A stretch of 64,000 nucleotides of DNA from Bog-532 sp963830385 (GTDB lineage Bacteria > Actinomycetota > Actinomycetes > Streptosporangiales > Streptosporangiaceae). The notes below the pieces were generated by a model. That model was not told the origin of the DNA. It saw only the letters and a list, made by a program, of their open reading frames with translations, and did no database searches. The DNA lies in NCBI GenBank assembly GCA_963830385.1, contig CAWHMD010000002.1:186001-250000 (forward strand), read 5' to 3'. This document shows positions 57,552 through 64,000 of this stretch, in pieces. Position numbers and translations under genes: made by a program. Numbering within the stretch: the first letter of the stretch is position 1; each line of letters begins with the position of its first letter.

Positions 57552-58658
57552 TCAGTCGCCCTGGCCGGGGCCGGCCGTGGCCCACTTCTGCTCAAGCTTG
57601 CCGAAGTGCCAGACGGCGAGGGCGACGATCCAGGTCACGACGAAGATGCCGACGATCACGAAGCCGGCCTTGTTGATGCTGAAGTTGCCCAGGAACGACC
57701 AGAAGGCGCCGGACAGCTTGTACTCCGAGCCGACCAGGCCGAGGATCTCGATCGTGCCGATGAACAGGGCCACGAAGACCGACAGCCCGGTGATGGTCAG
57801 GTTGTAGTAGACCTTGCGGATCGGGTTGGCGAAGGCCCAGTCGTAGGCGAAGTTCATGAAGCAGCCGTCGGCGGTGTCGAACAGGCACATGCCCGCGGCG
57901 AACAGGATCGGCAGCGACAAGATCGCGTAGAACGGCAGCCCCGACACCACCGCGGTGCCCGCCAGCACCAGCAGCGCGACCTCGGTGGCGGTGTCGAAGC
58001 CGAGGCCGAACAAGATGCCGAGCGGGTACATCTTCCAGGGGGTGTCGATGCGGCGGCCGAGCGGCCCGAAGAACCGGTTCATCAGGCCGCGCTTGTTCAG
58101 CTGGGCCTCCAGCTCCTCGTCGTTGTAGCGGCCGGCCCGCATCTCGCGGAACACCCGGACGATGCCGGCCAGGACGATGAGGTTCAGCAGCGCGATGACG
58201 TAGAGGAACGTCCCCGACACGCCGGTTCCGATGATGCCGGTGACGTTGTGGAGGCCGGAGCCCGAGTTCTTGACCTGGGTGTCAAGGGCACGGATGCCGA
58301 AGTTGAGCAGGACCGCGAGCACGAACACGACGCTGGAGTGGCCCAGGGAGAAGAAGAACCCGACGCTCAGCGGCCGCTTGCCGTCGCTGACCAGCTTGCG
58401 GGTGGTGTTGTCGATGGCGGCGATGTGGTCGGCGTCGAACGCGTGGCGCATGCCCAGGGTGTAGGCCAGCGCCCCGGTGCCAAAGCCGAAAACCTCGGTT
58501 CCGGTGATGTGGTAGTGCCCGCTGACCGCGGCGGCCAGCATGGCGAAGCCGGCCACGTGGAGGACGACGATCACGGCCACCATGGCGCCGGTGCGGGCCC
58601 ACTCACTGGGGGTCAGGCCGTTCCGGATCCGCTGGAGCTGCAGGGCCACCGCCGCCAT
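57552..58658 (-). CDS. NiCoT nickel/cobalt transporter (HoxN/NixA family)
   Basis: 368 residues, about eight helices. Family signatures RHAFDADHIAAIDNTTRKL, FFSLGHSSVVFVLAV and LGFDTATEVALLVLAG are present. Takes up Ni2+ or Co2+ for metalloenzymes such as urease, hydrogenase or Ni superoxide dismutase. ATG 58658 has AAGGAAGG upstream, and a Nur-like box lies 52 bases before the start, so nickel probably represses it. Confidence 0.93.
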   Translation of the reverse strand: MAAVALQLQRIRNGLTPSEWARTGAMVAVIVVLHVAGFAMLAAAVSGHYHITGTEVFGFGTGALAYTLGMRHAFDADHIAAIDNTTRKLVSDGKRPLSVGFFFSLGHSSVVFVLAVLLNFGIRALDTQVKNSGSGLHNVTGIIGTGVSGTFLYVIALLNLIVLAGIVRVFREMRAGRYNDEELEAQLNKRGLMNRFFGPLGRRIDTPWKMYPLGILFGLGFDTATEVALLVLAGTAVVSGLPFYAILSLPILFAAGMCLFDTADGCFMNFAYDWAFANPIRKVYYNLTITGLSVFVALFIGTIEILGLVGSEYKLSGAFWSFLGNFSINKAGFVIVGIFVVTWIVALAVWHFGKLEQKWATAGPGQGD

Positions 58659-58709
58659 GTACGCGCCACCTTCCTTCGCCGCCTGGTCCGGGGGTCAGTC
58701 TAGGAATAG

Positions 58710-58726
58710 CTGCAACTAAGTTGCAA
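58710..58726 (-). promoter_or_regulatory. Nur-like (nickel Fur-family) box
   Basis: CTGCAA-CTAAG-TTGCAA differs by one base from TTGCAA-N5-TTGCAA, the Nur box known from Streptomyces. It contains the perfect inverted repeat TGCAACT-a-AGTTGCA and lies in the promoter of the NiCoT gene. Confidence 0.65.
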
Positions 58727-58757
58727 CAGCGGCAATGACGCATATGCGGGGTGGTGG

Positions 58758-59645
58758 CTATGAGCGGCGGGCCAGCCAGGCCAGGCGGGTGGCGCGGACG
58801 GTGAGGCCGGCGCGGTGGCGGACGCTGCCGGGCCCGTCGTCGGCGACCAGGAGCGCGAGGGCCTGCTGGTCGGCCCGGTCGAGCTGGCCGGCCAGGCCGG
58901 CCCGGAGGCGGTCCAGGGTCAGCTGGGCGTAGCGGCCGGCGGCCGGCGGGAGCGGCGGGTCGAGCCTGATCGTGAACTCGCGCTCGGCCGTGATCGTGAA
59001 CCCGGCCGCGGTCAGCCGGGAGTGCCAGTCCGCGCCGAGCTCCGGGACCTGTTCGGCGTGGCGGGCGGCCAGGGCGTCGTGGACGCGGTCTTCGAGGCCG
59101 CCGTCGCCGGGCAGGAACCGCGGGAACGACTCGCGGGCACTGGTCTCGGCGATGGCGAGCGAACCGGCCGGCCGGAGCAGGCCGAAGATCCGGGCCAGGG
59201 CCTGGCCGGGGTCGCCCAGGTGGTGCATGGACATCGAGGCCCAGACCAGGTCGGCCGGGCCCAGGGGCGGCCAGGGCTGGTCCAGGTCGACGGCGGCGAC
59301 GTCGATCCGGCCGTCCAGCCCGAGCTGGCAGGCGCGTTCGCGCAGCCGGTGCAGCCGTCCGGCGTCGAGGTCGACGGCGGTCACGCGAGCGTCGGGGAAC
59401 CGCCGCAGCAGGGCGAACGTGCCGGTCCCGGTGCCGGCGCCGAGGTCGACGATCCGGCTGACCGGTGGCTCGGCGGCCGCGGCGATCCAGGCGGTGACCG
59501 CGGACAGGTAGCCGGCCAGGACCTCGCCCTCCAGGTCGAGCAGCTCGGTCAGGGCGGCCTCGCCGGCCGGGTCGCCGCCGGTGTGGTCGTGGGTGGCGGT
59601 GTGATCGTGGGCGGCGGCGTGGCCGTGCTGGTGCTGGTGGCTCAT
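58758..59645 (-). CDS. SAM-dependent methyltransferase with His-rich N-terminus
   Basis: 295 residues from ATG 59645. The first ~25 residues are rich in His (HQHQHGHAAAHDHTATHDH), a likely metal-binding tail. Class I methyltransferase fold: IVDLGAGTGTGTFALL (SAM loop), VTAVDLDAGRL, MSMHHLGDPGQALARI. Substrate unknown. It is divergent from an XRE-cupin gene and next to a nickel transporter, so the tail may bind nickel, though it may simply be a His-rich extension. Confidence 0.85.
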   Translation of the reverse strand: MSHQHQHGHAAAHDHTATHDHTGGDPAGEAALTELLDLEGEVLAGYLSAVTAWIAAAAEPPVSRIVDLGAGTGTGTFALLRRFPDARVTAVDLDAGRLHRLRERACQLGLDGRIDVAAVDLDQPWPPLGPADLVWASMSMHHLGDPGQALARIFGLLRPAGSLAIAETSARESFPRFLPGDGGLEDRVHDALAARHAEQVPELGADWHSRLTAAGFTITAEREFTIRLDPPLPPAAGRYAQLTLDRLRAGLAGQLDRADQQALALLVADDGPGSVRHRAGLTVRATRLAWLARRS

Positions 59646-59686
59646 GCCGTCGACCATACGGCTTGTTTGCGCCGATGACATACTCT

Positions 59687-59703
59687 CTTGCGTATGACGC
59701 AAG
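59687..59703. promoter_or_regulatory. Inverted repeat overlapping the XRE-cupin start codon
   Basis: CTTGCG-tatga-CGCAAG is a perfect six-base inverted repeat centred on the ATG at 59694. This placement suits an autoregulatory operator controlling the divergent methyltransferase as well. Confidence 0.55.
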
Positions 59704-60275
59704 CAGACGGCGAGCTGGACCGGCTGGTCCGGGCCCGGATCCGGGGCCTGCGGCTGGCGCTGGGCTGGTCACTGGATGATCTGGCCGCGCGCTGCTACCT
59801 GAGCCCGTCCACGCTGAGCCGGATCGAGACCGGCCACCGCCGGATCAGCCTGGACCAGCTGACCGCGATCGCCCGGGCCCTGGGGGCCAGCATCGACGAG
59901 CTGGTCGCATCGGCCGACGACGACGTGGTGATCCGGCCGCAGCACGACGAGAGCCGGGGCATGACGACCTGGACGCTGAACCACGAGGACGGCCCGCACG
60001 GCATGACCGTGGCCAAGATGCGGATCACCCGGGCGCCGGGCGAAGTCGGCCGGGACGAGCTGCGGGCTCACCCCGGCCGGGACTGGTTCACCGTACTGTC
60101 GGGCACGGTGGTGCTGTTCCTGGGCGAGCGGGCGGTCACCGTCGAGCCCGGCCACGCCGCCGAGTTCTCCACGATGATCCCGCACGGGTTCGGCGCGGCC
60201 GGCGGCCCGGCCGAGATCATCGGCATCTTCGACCACGACGGCCAGCGCACCCACCTGCGCCCGGCCGGCAGCTGA
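59694..60275 (+). CDS. XRE-family regulator with cupin domain
   Basis: 193 residues from ATG 59694; a TTG six bases earlier is possible. XRE helix-turn-helix at ~12-66: GLRLALGWSLDDLAARCYLS, STLSRIETGHRRISLDQL. Cupin at ~105-185: HPGRDWFTVLSGTVVLFLGE, VEPGHAAEFSTMIPHGFGA. Such regulators sense small molecules through the cupin. There is almost no leader, so translation may be leaderless. Divergent from the methyltransferase. Confidence 0.9.
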   Translation: MTQADGELDRLVRARIRGLRLALGWSLDDLAARCYLSPSTLSRIETGHRRISLDQLTAIARALGASIDELVASADDDVVIRPQHDESRGMTTWTLNHEDGPHGMTVAKMRITRAPGEVGRDELRAHPGRDWFTVLSGTVVLFLGERAVTVEPGHAAEFSTMIPHGFGAAGGPAEIIGIFDHDGQRTHLRPAGS

Positions 60276-60282
60276 CCGGGCG

Positions 60283-61179
60283 TCAGCTGACCGGCGTCGC
60301 GGGGGCGGTGAACTCGTCCCCGATGGCCTGCCAGGCGTCCAGGCCGACCAGCTCGAACAGGGCTCGTGGACTGCGGCCGACCGGGCCCAGCGGGGTGCCG
60401 CCGAGGTTTTCCAGGGCGGCGATCATGGCATGGGCGGCCGCGGCGAACAGGTCGACGGGGTGGATGGCGATCGCGTAGCCCAGGTCTTGCAGGTACTCGG
60501 GGCCGCAGTCGGGGGTCAGGCCGTCCGGCACCAGGTTGATCAGCAGCGGGGCGTCGACCTCGCGGGCGATCCGCTCGACCTCGGCGGTGGTGCGGGGCGC
60601 CTCCACGAAGATGATGTCGGCGCCGGCTCGCGCGTAGGCGTTGGCCCGGTCGATGGCGGCGTCGAGGCCGAGCACCGCCCGCGCATCGGTCCGGGCCACG
60701 ATCAGCGCGTCGGTCCGCGCGTCGGCGGCCGCCTCCAGCTTGGCCACGAACTCGGCCGCACCGATGACTTCCTTGTCGGGCAGGTGGCCGCAGCGCTTGG
60801 GGAAGGTCTGGTCCTCCAGCTGGATGGCGGCCACGCCGGCCTTCTCGTAGGCCCGCACGGTACGGACCACGTTGATCGCGGCCCCGTAGCCGGTGTCGGC
60901 GTCGGCGATCAGCGGCAGGTCGCCGGCCGCGTCGCGGATCATCGCGGCCCGTTCGGCCATCTCCGACCCGGTGACCAGGCCGATGTCCGGCAGCCCGAAC
61001 CCGGACGCGGCGGTGCCGGCCCCGGTCAGGTAGGCGGCCTTGAACCCCATCCGCCGGACCAGGTGGGCCGAGATGCCGTCGAACACCCCGGGCGCCACGA
61101 TCAGCTCGCCCGTCCCCAGCAGCGCCCGCAGCCGGGCGCCCGGAGTCTGGGTAGCTGCCGTTCCCTGCGTCTGCGTCAT
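60283..61179 (-). CDS. Isocitrate lyase/PEP mutase family enzyme (methylisocitrate-lyase-like)
   Basis: 298 residues from ATG 61179 (AGGTGG upstream); the frame opens 39 bases earlier. TIM-barrel with LIADADTGYGAAINVVRTV (metal site), QLEDQTFPKRCGHLPDKEVI including the catalytic KRCGH loop, and VARTDARAVLGLDAAI, IIFVEAPRT. It cleaves a C-C bond of 2-methylisocitrate or a similar acid. No prpC or prpD nearby, so the exact substrate is open. Confidence 0.87.
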   Translation of the reverse strand: MTQTQGTAATQTPGARLRALLGTGELIVAPGVFDGISAHLVRRMGFKAAYLTGAGTAASGFGLPDIGLVTGSEMAERAAMIRDAAGDLPLIADADTGYGAAINVVRTVRAYEKAGVAAIQLEDQTFPKRCGHLPDKEVIGAAEFVAKLEAAADARTDALIVARTDARAVLGLDAAIDRANAYARAGADIIFVEAPRTTAEVERIAREVDAPLLINLVPDGLTPDCGPEYLQDLGYAIAIHPVDLFAAAAHAMIAALENLGGTPLGPVGRSPRALFELVGLDAWQAIGDEFTAPATPVS

Positions 61180-61463
61180 TGCTCGCCACCTGAACCGAAG
61201 ATCGACCCTGCCTGCCATCCACGCTACGTCGGCGAACCGGGGCCGGCACAGCGGGTGTCACCGGCTGGCGATGAACCGGACGCGGAGTTACGATCCGGGC
61301 ATTATGGCGCCGTTAGCCAGCCGAGCCGTGCGTCCACCTTCCGGCGCCAGATCAGATCAGGGCTCTGGCGCTGCGAATGGGCGCGTGACGGTAAGGGCTT
61401 CTTGCATCATTAATGATGACCGGTTCGGGGTGAACCGCGACGGCTGGAGAGGCGGAGTATTCG

Positions 61464-63338
61464 ATGACGGCGCAGGCGGATCAGGAGAGCCACAGCTTCC
61501 AGGCCGAGGTGGTCCAGATCCTCGATCTGATGATCCACTCGCTGTACAGCAACAAGGAGATCTTCCTGCGCGAGCTGATCTCCAACGCCTCCGACGCCAT
61601 CGACCGGCTGCGGCTGGAGCTCATGGCGGAGGGCGAATCGCCCGAGGCGGACGGGCCGCTGCAGATCCGGGTCGGCTTCGACCCTGAGGCTCGCACGATC
61701 ACGGTCGCCGACAACGGGATCGGGATGAGCCGGGACGAGGTCATCGAGCACATCGGCACGATCGCCAAGTCCGGGACCCGGGAGTTCCTGCAGGCGCTGA
61801 CCGGGGACCAGCAGCGCGACGCGACGCTGATCGGGCAGTTCGGGGTGGGGTTCTACTCGGCCTTCATCGTGGCCGGCCGGGTGGTGCTGACGACCCGCCG
61901 GGCCGGGCACGACCAGGGCGTGCGCTGGGAATCCGACGGGCGAGGCGAGTACACCCTGCAGCAGGCCGAGGTCGCGGACCGCGGCACCACGATCGAGCTG
62001 CACCTGCGGGACGGCGAGGACGAGCTGCTGAACGAGTACCGGCTGCGCTCGATCATCAGCAAGTACTCCGATCACGTCAGCCTGCCTATCTATCTCGGGG
62101 ATGACGAGAAGGCGGTCAACCAGGCGTCGGCGCTGTGGGCGCGGTCGAAGAGCGAGATCAGCGACCAGGAGTACAAGGACTTCTACAAGCACATCACCGG
62201 CGACTTCAGCGACCCGCTGACCTGGCTGCACAGCAAGATCGAGGGCACCTACGAGTACACGCTGCTGCTGTTCATCCCGGGCGCGGCGCCGTACGACCTG
62301 TGGATCCCGGACTCCGGGCGGGGGGTCAAGCTGCACGTCCGCCGGGTGTTCATCCTGGAGGACACGGGCGGCCAGCTGATGCCGCAGTACCTGCGGTTCA
62401 TCCGCGGCATCATCGACTCCGGCGACCTGCCGCTGAACGTGTCCCGCGAGCTCCTGCAGGGCAGCCGGGCGGTCAGCCACATCAAGTCCACTTCGGTCAA
62501 GCGGATCCTCAAGCAGCTGGCCGACCTGGCCGAGCACGACCCGGAGAAGTACGCCACGTTCTGGTCGCTGTTCGGCGCGGTGCTCAAGGAGGGCGTGGCC
62601 GAGGACTACGCCAACCGCGACGAGATCGGCAAGCTGCTGCGGTTCACCACCACCGCCTCGGGCGGTCAGCCGAACGTGTCGCTGCCGGAGTACGTGGCGC
62701 GGATGAAGGATGGCCAGGACAAGATCTACTACCTGCTGGCGCCCGGGCCGGCCGCCGCCAGCAGCCCGCACCTGGAGGCGTTCCGGACCAAGGGCGTCGA
62801 GGTGCTGCTGCTCAGCGAGGCGGTGGACAGCTGGGTGGTGGCCAACCTGCCCGAGTTCGACGGCAAGCGGCTGCAGTCGGTGGCCCAGGGCGCGGCCGAC
62901 CTGGGCGGGCTGTCGGATGAGGCCGAGAAACAAGCACAGCTCAGGGCCAGCACCGAGTTCGCCGGGCTCACCGGCAAGCTCAAGGAGCTCCTCGGCGAGG
63001 ACGTGTTCGACGTCCGGGTGACCAGCCGCCTGACCAGCTCGCCGGCCTGCATCGTGGCCAACGAGCCGGACATCGAGATGAACCTGGCCCGGCGGCTGCG
63101 CGGCTCCGGCCTGCCCAGCCAGCCGGTGCTGGAGGTCAACCCGGAGCACCCGCTCATCGAGCGGCTCAACTCCCGGCTGGACGACCCCGAGCTGGCCGAC
63201 TGGGCTCACGTGCTGTACAGCCAGGCGGTGCTGACCCTGGGCGCGCGGATCGACGACCCGGCCGCGTTCGTGACCCGGCTCAATGGGCTGCTCGAGTCGC
63301 TGACCGGGAGTGGGTCCGGGGCTGGCTCCGATGGCTGA
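61464..63338 (+). CDS. htpG: Molecular chaperone HtpG (Hsp90)
   Basis: 624 residues. GHKL ATPase N-domain with YSNKEIFLRELISNASDAID, VADNGIGMSRDE and IGQFGVGFYSAF; middle domain with catalytic Arg in LPLNVSRELLQ; C-terminal dimerisation region. Normal length. It folds client proteins with ATP in the cytoplasm. A 245-base gap without genes lies upstream and the leuS gene overlaps its end by 8 bases. Confidence 0.96.
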   Translation: MTAQADQESHSFQAEVVQILDLMIHSLYSNKEIFLRELISNASDAIDRLRLELMAEGESPEADGPLQIRVGFDPEARTITVADNGIGMSRDEVIEHIGTIAKSGTREFLQALTGDQQRDATLIGQFGVGFYSAFIVAGRVVLTTRRAGHDQGVRWESDGRGEYTLQQAEVADRGTTIELHLRDGEDELLNEYRLRSIISKYSDHVSLPIYLGDDEKAVNQASALWARSKSEISDQEYKDFYKHITGDFSDPLTWLHSKIEGTYEYTLLLFIPGAAPYDLWIPDSGRGVKLHVRRVFILEDTGGQLMPQYLRFIRGIIDSGDLPLNVSRELLQGSRAVSHIKSTSVKRILKQLADLAEHDPEKYATFWSLFGAVLKEGVAEDYANRDEIGKLLRFTTTASGGQPNVSLPEYVARMKDGQDKIYYLLAPGPAAASSPHLEAFRTKGVEVLLLSEAVDSWVVANLPEFDGKRLQSVAQGAADLGGLSDEAEKQAQLRASTEFAGLTGKLKELLGEDVFDVRVTSRLTSSPACIVANEPDIEMNLARRLRGSGLPSQPVLEVNPEHPLIERLNSRLDDPELADWAHVLYSQAVLTLGARIDDPAAFVTRLNGLLESLTGSGSGAGSDG

Positions 63339-64000
63339 GGAGGCCGGGCCGGGCGAAGAGCTGCCGTACCGGTACGGGCCGCGGCTGGCGGCGGAGATCG
63401 AGCGGCGCTGGCAGCAGCGCTGGCTCGACGAGGGCACATTCCACACGCCGAACCCGGTCGGCCCGCTGTCCGGCGGGTTCGAGCGGGTGCGCGGGCGCAC
63501 CCCGTTCTACGTGCTGGACATGTTCCCCTATCCGAGCGGCGCCGGGCTGCACGTCGGGCACCCGCTCGGCTACATCGGCACCGACGTGCTGGCCCGTTAC
63601 CAGCGGATGAACAACCGGCACGTGATGCACGCGCTCGGCTACGACGCGTTCGGGCTGCCGGCCGAGCAGTACGCGATCGACACCGGCCAGCACCCGCAGC
63701 TGACCACCGAGGCCAACGTGGGCGCGATGCGGCGGCAGCTGCGGCGGCTGGGGCTGGGGCACGACGAACGGCGTGAGGTGGCCACCACCGACCCGGCCTT
63801 TTACCGCTGGACGCAGTGGATCTTCCTGCAGATCTACAACAGCTGGGTGGACGAGCGGACCGGGCGGGCCCGGCCGATCGCCGAGCTGGTGGCCGAGTTC
63901 GAGTCGGGGGCGCGGCCGGTGCCCGGCGACAGGGGCTGGGCCGGGCTGACCGAGCCGCAGCGCCGCGCGCTGGTGGACGGGTACCGGCTGGCCTACCTGG
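63331..64000 (+). CDS. leuS: Leucyl-tRNA synthetase, N-terminal part (cut by window edge)
   Basis: About 223 residues are visible. The class I signature FPYPSGAGLHVGHPLGY contains the HIGH-type motif HVGH, followed by LARYQRMNNRHVMHALGYDA and FGLPAEQYAI, all typical of LeuRS; the start of the insert and editing domain is reached at the edge. It charges tRNA-Leu. Overlap with htpG suggests cotranscription. Confidence 0.95.
   Translation, partial: MAEEAGPGEELPYRYGPRLAAEIERRWQQRWLDEGTFHTPNPVGPLSGGFERVRGRTPFYVLDMFPYPSGAGLHVGHPLGYIGTDVLARYQRMNNRHVMHALGYDAFGLPAEQYAIDTGQHPQLTTEANVGAMRRQLRRLGLGHDERREVATTDPAFYRWTQWIFLQIYNSWVDERTGRARPIAELVAEFESGARPVPGDRGWAGLTEPQRRALVDGYRLAYL

Noticed and set aside
1..64000. 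tRNA, rRNA, CRISPR array, transposase or prophage genes
   Set aside because: None seen on reading both strands; the only mobile-type gene is the 13E12-family HNH gene, and no terminal repeats were found around it.

Overview
The window is high-GC DNA with closely packed genes, many GTG starts, ATGA/GTGA/TGATG translational overlaps, a 13E12-type HNH gene, VapBC, F420-type LLM and KstR/PaaR-like TetR sequences. This points to a chromosomal segment of a soil-type aerobic actinobacterium; I cannot name the genus. No tRNA, rRNA, CRISPR array, insertion sequence or prophage was seen.

Layout. 0.06-3.2 kb: a reverse FHA-domain membrane protein operon with a lipoprotein. 3.65-7.0 kb: a GT2-GtrA fusion and a GT39/PMT-family glycosyltransferase, then vapBC. 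7.8-12.2 kb: an HTH-like regulator, a LysE exporter, a DUF1684 protein and an aromatic-ring FAD hydroxylase. 12.3-13.5 kb: an eroded phenylacetate (paa) locus with a regulator fragment, an N-truncated thioesterase, two PaaR-like boxes and an orphan paaD. 13.5-16 kb: hemerythrin, ASCH and EF-Tu-like small proteins and a DinB2-like polymerase. 16-21.4 kb: a secreted phosphoesterase with a lipoprotein, an HNH gene under a candidate SOS box, and an SCO6745-family protein. 21.4-26.9 kb: a TetR-linked acyl-CoA dehydrogenase/CoA ligase/LLM/hydrolase operon. 28.2-33.1 kb: a flavin reductase/monooxygenase/extradiol dioxygenase operon divergent from a GntR-type regulator coupled to kynureninase.

33.1-57.6 kb is the most remarkable part, a respiratory and copper-handling island. 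It holds an aa3-type oxidase operon (two subunit-II-like cupredoxins, an unusual subunit I, subunit III, ctaB). Next to it lie a response regulator and a soluble histidine kinase fused through a transmembrane segment to an extracytoplasmic TlpA-like thioredoxin domain. The module [multi-pass membrane domain fused to SCO1] plus [lipoprotein] occurs twice, once followed by ctaG; a stand-alone relative of the membrane domain lies beside a DUF5134 gene. CsoR, CopZ, two copper ATPases, a 51-residue HMGGMP-ending peptide and a PCuAC-like protein complete it. I infer that these genes deliver copper to, and sense the redox state of, the oxidase assembly machinery in the cell envelope.

57.5-64 kb: a NiCoT nickel transporter with a Nur-like box, a methyltransferase with a His-rich N-terminus, an XRE-cupin regulator, a methylisocitrate-lyase-like enzyme, htpG and the start of leuS (cut by the window edge). 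All family assignments were made by eye from motifs, without database searches.
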